Assembly: GCA_964614695.1 (NCBI GenBank)
Contig: CAZTMB010000001.1
Coordinates: 1 to 64,000, forward strand
Length of the DNA stretch: 64,000 nt
Origin: VGXO01 sp964614695
GTDB lineage: Bacteria; Planctomycetota; Phycisphaerae; Phycisphaerales; SM1A02
Direction of reading: 5' to 3'
The notes beneath the pieces were generated by a model. That model ran no database searches. It saw only the letters and a list, made by a program, of their open reading frames with translations, and was not told where the DNA came from. Positions 61,772 to 64,000 of this stretch are shown here, piece by piece. Each line of letters begins with the position of its first letter. Positions within the stretch are counted from its first letter, which is position 1. The position numbers were made by a program, and so were the translations under genes.

Positions 61772-63812
61772 GCTGCGCGAGATCCTGCGTCGGCTCGATC
61801 GATGGCAGCACGGCCGAGGCGCGAAGATCGCGTGCTCGATCGCGATGCTTGTCCTCGTCGTCGCCGCGTTCTGGCCACTGCACCGGGAAGCCTCGCGACT
61901 CGACCGCCTCGAGGCGTCGATCGTCGAGCTCCTGAAGGATGCGAACCTCGCCGAACGGGACGCGGCGGCGGTCGAGCTCTACGAACAGGGCACCGTGACC
62001 GTCGACGGCACGACCTACGGCGACGGACGGTTCCGCGGCGTGGATCAGCTCTTCGACGAAGCCGGCGCGCTGCTCGCGGCCGCGTCGGTCGGCGAGATCG
62101 TCGCGGCCGACGAGATCCCGGACTGGGCGCCGACGTTCCTGGTCCAGTCGCCCTCGGCGACGATCTCGTGGGCGATGCTCGTGCTCGCGTGGCTGTTCGT
62201 CGCGGTCTGGGCGGGGACGACGGTGCAACTGGTCCTCGCGGTGCTGGCCACGATCGTGCTGGCCGGCCCGTTCCTCCTCTTCGGCCGGGTCGGCGCGACC
62301 TTCGCGATCGGCGGCATGGGCCTGCTCGGATTCAGCTTCGTGCTGCTCGTGCGGCTCGTGATCGCCGGCGTCTCCGGCCTCGGCCAGCCTGGTGCGGTGG
62401 CCGCGACGGTCATCCGCGAGGCGGTGCGGCAGAAGGCCTTCGCAGGCTTCATCGTGGTGCTGCTCGTGGTGCTTCCGCTCATTCCGCTCTGGATCGACCC
62501 CACCACGCCGCTTCGCTACCAGCTGCAGGTCTTCATCGGCCGAAGCCTCGGCATCACCTACGCCGTGGCGGCCTGCATGACGCTCGTGCTCGCGTGCGCC
62601 ACGGTCGCCTTCGAGATCCGCGACCGGCAGATCCTGCAGCTGATGACCAAGCCGCTCGCGCGGAGCCGCTATCTGCTCGGCAAGTGGTCGGGCATCGTGC
62701 TCCTCGACGCGGTGCTGCTAGCGGTGTGCGGGCTCTCGATCTTCCTGTTCATCCAGTACCTCAAGACCCGTCCCGCCGCCGACGCCTTCGACGCGCAGGC
62801 GGTGCGCGACGAGGTGCTCGTCGCCCGCGTGGGCATCGAGCCGCAGTACGACCTGCTGCCCCGGGCTCGGCTGCTCGAGATGATCGACGAGGCGATCGAG
62901 AACGACCCGATGCTGCGGGACGAGATCGCCCAGGGCGAGCGCGACGAGTACGAGGTGCGTCGCGAACTCTTCGCCGAGTATCAGAAGGAGAACCTCGCCG
63001 GACAGCGCTCGATCGCTCCCGGGGACGAGAAGATCTACCGCTTCCCGGGGCTCGACGCGGCGCGTCGGCTCGGGGCGAACCTCACGCTTCGCTACAAGTT
63101 CTACGCCGGTGAATCGGATCCTCACGTCCAGTACCCCGTGATCTTCCGATTCCCGGAGAACGGCACGTGGACGGATCGCCGCTACGTGCCGGCGCAGTCG
63201 ATGGTGCTCGTGATCCCCGCGGACCTGATCGGCGAGGAGGGCGTCCTCGAGGTGGGCATCGCCAATGCGGCGTTCAATCCGCAAGCCGCGCCGGGGACCG
63301 CCTCGGTCTTTCCCGCCGAGCACACCATCTTCTTCGATCCCGAAGGGCTCGAACTCCTCTATCCGGTCTCGACCTTCGAAGCGAACTTCCTGCGCGGCAT
63401 GCTCGTCACGCTCGTCAAGCTCTCCTTCCTCGCGATGCTTGGCGTGGCGATGGCGTCGTTCCTGAGCTTCCCGGTCGCGTGCCTCGTGGGCTTCGCGGTG
63501 TTCCTCGCCGCCGAGGCGGGCCCGTTCCTCGCCCAGAGCATCAGCAGCTACCGCATCTACGAGGACGACGGTTCGGTCGATTGGGTGAAGCAGGGGATCC
63601 GCTCGATCGCGGTCGGCACCGAGTGGGTGCTGCGGGCGTTCGGCCAGACCCGGCCGAACCCGGCGCTCGTCGAAGGGCGCGAGGTCTCGTGGGGCGACGT
63701 CTTCCGGAGCCTCGCCGTGATCGGCTTGGGTTGGTCGGCCGCGGTGCTTCTCGTCGCGATGCTCGTCTTCCGCCGGAAGGAGCTCGCCGTCTACAGCGGG
63801 CAGACCTCATGA
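61761..63812 (+). CDS. Large ABC-2-like permease with a periplasmic insert
   Basis: 683 residues, about nine helices. Cytoplasmic start, one helix (ACSIAMLVLVVAAFWPL), an exposed ~100-residue region, then several helices around VVLLVVLPLIPLWIDP. A hydrophilic domain of about 240 residues (QAVRDEVLVARVG to EGLELLYPVS) lies between membrane groups and includes EDKIYRF-like and VQYPVIFRFPENG beta segments. The MTKPLARSRYLLGKWSG motif is as in the permease at 54624. Three more helices end the protein. Coupled by overlap to the ATPase upstream and by ATGA to the next gene. Confidence 0.85.
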   Translation: MGRRLREILRRLDRWQHGRGAKIACSIAMLVLVVAAFWPLHREASRLDRLEASIVELLKDANLAERDAAAVELYEQGTVTVDGTTYGDGRFRGVDQLFDEAGALLAAASVGEIVAADEIPDWAPTFLVQSPSATISWAMLVLAWLFVAVWAGTTVQLVLAVLATIVLAGPFLLFGRVGATFAIGGMGLLGFSFVLLVRLVIAGVSGLGQPGAVAATVIREAVRQKAFAGFIVVLLVVLPLIPLWIDPTTPLRYQLQVFIGRSLGITYAVAACMTLVLACATVAFEIRDRQILQLMTKPLARSRYLLGKWSGIVLLDAVLLAVCGLSIFLFIQYLKTRPAADAFDAQAVRDEVLVARVGIEPQYDLLPRARLLEMIDEAIENDPMLRDEIAQGERDEYEVRRELFAEYQKENLAGQRSIAPGDEKIYRFPGLDAARRLGANLTLRYKFYAGESDPHVQYPVIFRFPENGTWTDRRYVPAQSMVLVIPADLIGEEGVLEVGIANAAFNPQAAPGTASVFPAEHTIFFDPEGLELLYPVSTFEANFLRGMLVTLVKLSFLAMLGVAMASFLSFPVACLVGFAVFLAAEAGPFLAQSISSYRIYEDDGSVDWVKQGIRSIAVGTEWVLRAFGQTRPNPALVEGREVSWGDVFRSLAVIGLGWSAAVLLVAMLVFRRKELAVYSGQTS

Positions 63813-64000
63813 TTCGGGACCGCGTCATCCAACTCGTCGCCGCGATCGTCGCGATCGTCGCCTTCGTCGGCGCCGGGTCGCTCCTTCCCGTCGCGGTCAA
63901 GCGCAGCGAGGAGGCGGGCCTCCGCTACACCGACGTCGCCGTCGATGGCGCTCCACCGATCGTCGCGATCGGCACCGCGATCGGGGCGCTGCGGGGCATC
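63809..64000 (+). CDS. Membrane protein, truncated by the window edge
   Basis: Only 64 codons are visible. It begins MIRDRVIQLVAAIVAIVAFV, a helix, and goes on with a soluble stretch containing YTDVAVDGAPPIVAIG. The ATG overlaps the previous stop (ATGA), so it belongs to the same operon as the permease. No family recognised. Confidence 0.6.
   Translation, partial: MIRDRVIQLVAAIVAIVAFVGAGSLLPVAVKRSEEAGLRYTDVAVDGAPPIVAIGTAIGALRGI

Overview
The window is a very GC-rich (about 70% by eye), gene-dense stretch of bacterial chromosome with a strong G/C preference at third codon positions. I found no tRNA, rRNA, CRISPR array, insertion sequence or prophage. The gene set (a prepilin-like protein with an FNLIELL N-terminus, RskA-like anti-sigma factor, membrane pyrophosphatase, a bc complex linked to a caa3 oxidase, four-CxxC zinc-ribbon protein, bS21, dispersed intergenic repeats) is most like Planctomycetota, probably class Phycisphaerae. 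The phylum is inference from family content and style, not from a marker alignment.

Layout. 1-5.4 kb: start of dnaK (cut by the window edge), a membrane-anchored EEP-family protein, a prepilin-like protein, and an ECF sigma factor with its anti-sigma factor. 5.6-9.4 kb: an ABC-F ATPase divergent from a small membrane protein plus a class IV aminotransferase. 9.7-16.6 kb: dnaE, an acyl desaturase, pdxH and a NYN-domain protein. 16.7-22.7 kb: rpsU, a K+-dependent-type membrane pyrophosphatase, rsfS, a secreted alpha/beta hydrolase and trmB. 23-27.3 kb: small membrane and zinc-ribbon proteins, a sensor histidine kinase and a MacB-like permease.

27.3-37.4 kb (minus strand) is a respiratory operon: caa3-type oxidase subunits II, I and III, a membrane protein, a dihaem lipoprotein, a Rieske protein, a cytochrome b-c fusion, and a fusion of a CtaG copper-assembly domain to a polyferredoxin domain. 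Many of its genes overlap by 4 bases or abut, so a bc-caa3 supercomplex is the likely product. 37.6-45.1 kb: guaA (divergent), a DegT-family protein whose PLP lysine is arginine, a HEAT-like protein, dnaA with a possible origin, and a GNAT protein. 45.2-51.2 kb: a secreted protein, rpmA, obg, a TIM-barrel protein, cmk, a PlsC-like acyltransferase and a CCA/poly(A)-polymerase family protein. 51.3-54.6 kb: two exported ClpP/crotonase-fold paralogues, the first apparently inactive, and a membrane protein. 54.6-64 kb: an ABC-2 type membrane protein, then a run of three SPFH (HflK/HflC/flotillin-like) genes, an ABC ATPase, a large permease and the start of another membrane protein.

Regulatory signals. 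Several starts lie exactly one spacer (6 nt, once 7) downstream of a TAnnnT -10-like hexamer, which predicts leaderless transcripts. Others have clear Shine-Dalgarno sites. Two families of short dispersed repeats occupy most of the longer spacers. No single known defence or secretion system is present. The least explained loci are the SPFH/ABC cluster, the CtaG-ferredoxin fusion, the lysine-less DegT protein and the active/inactive ClpP-like pair.
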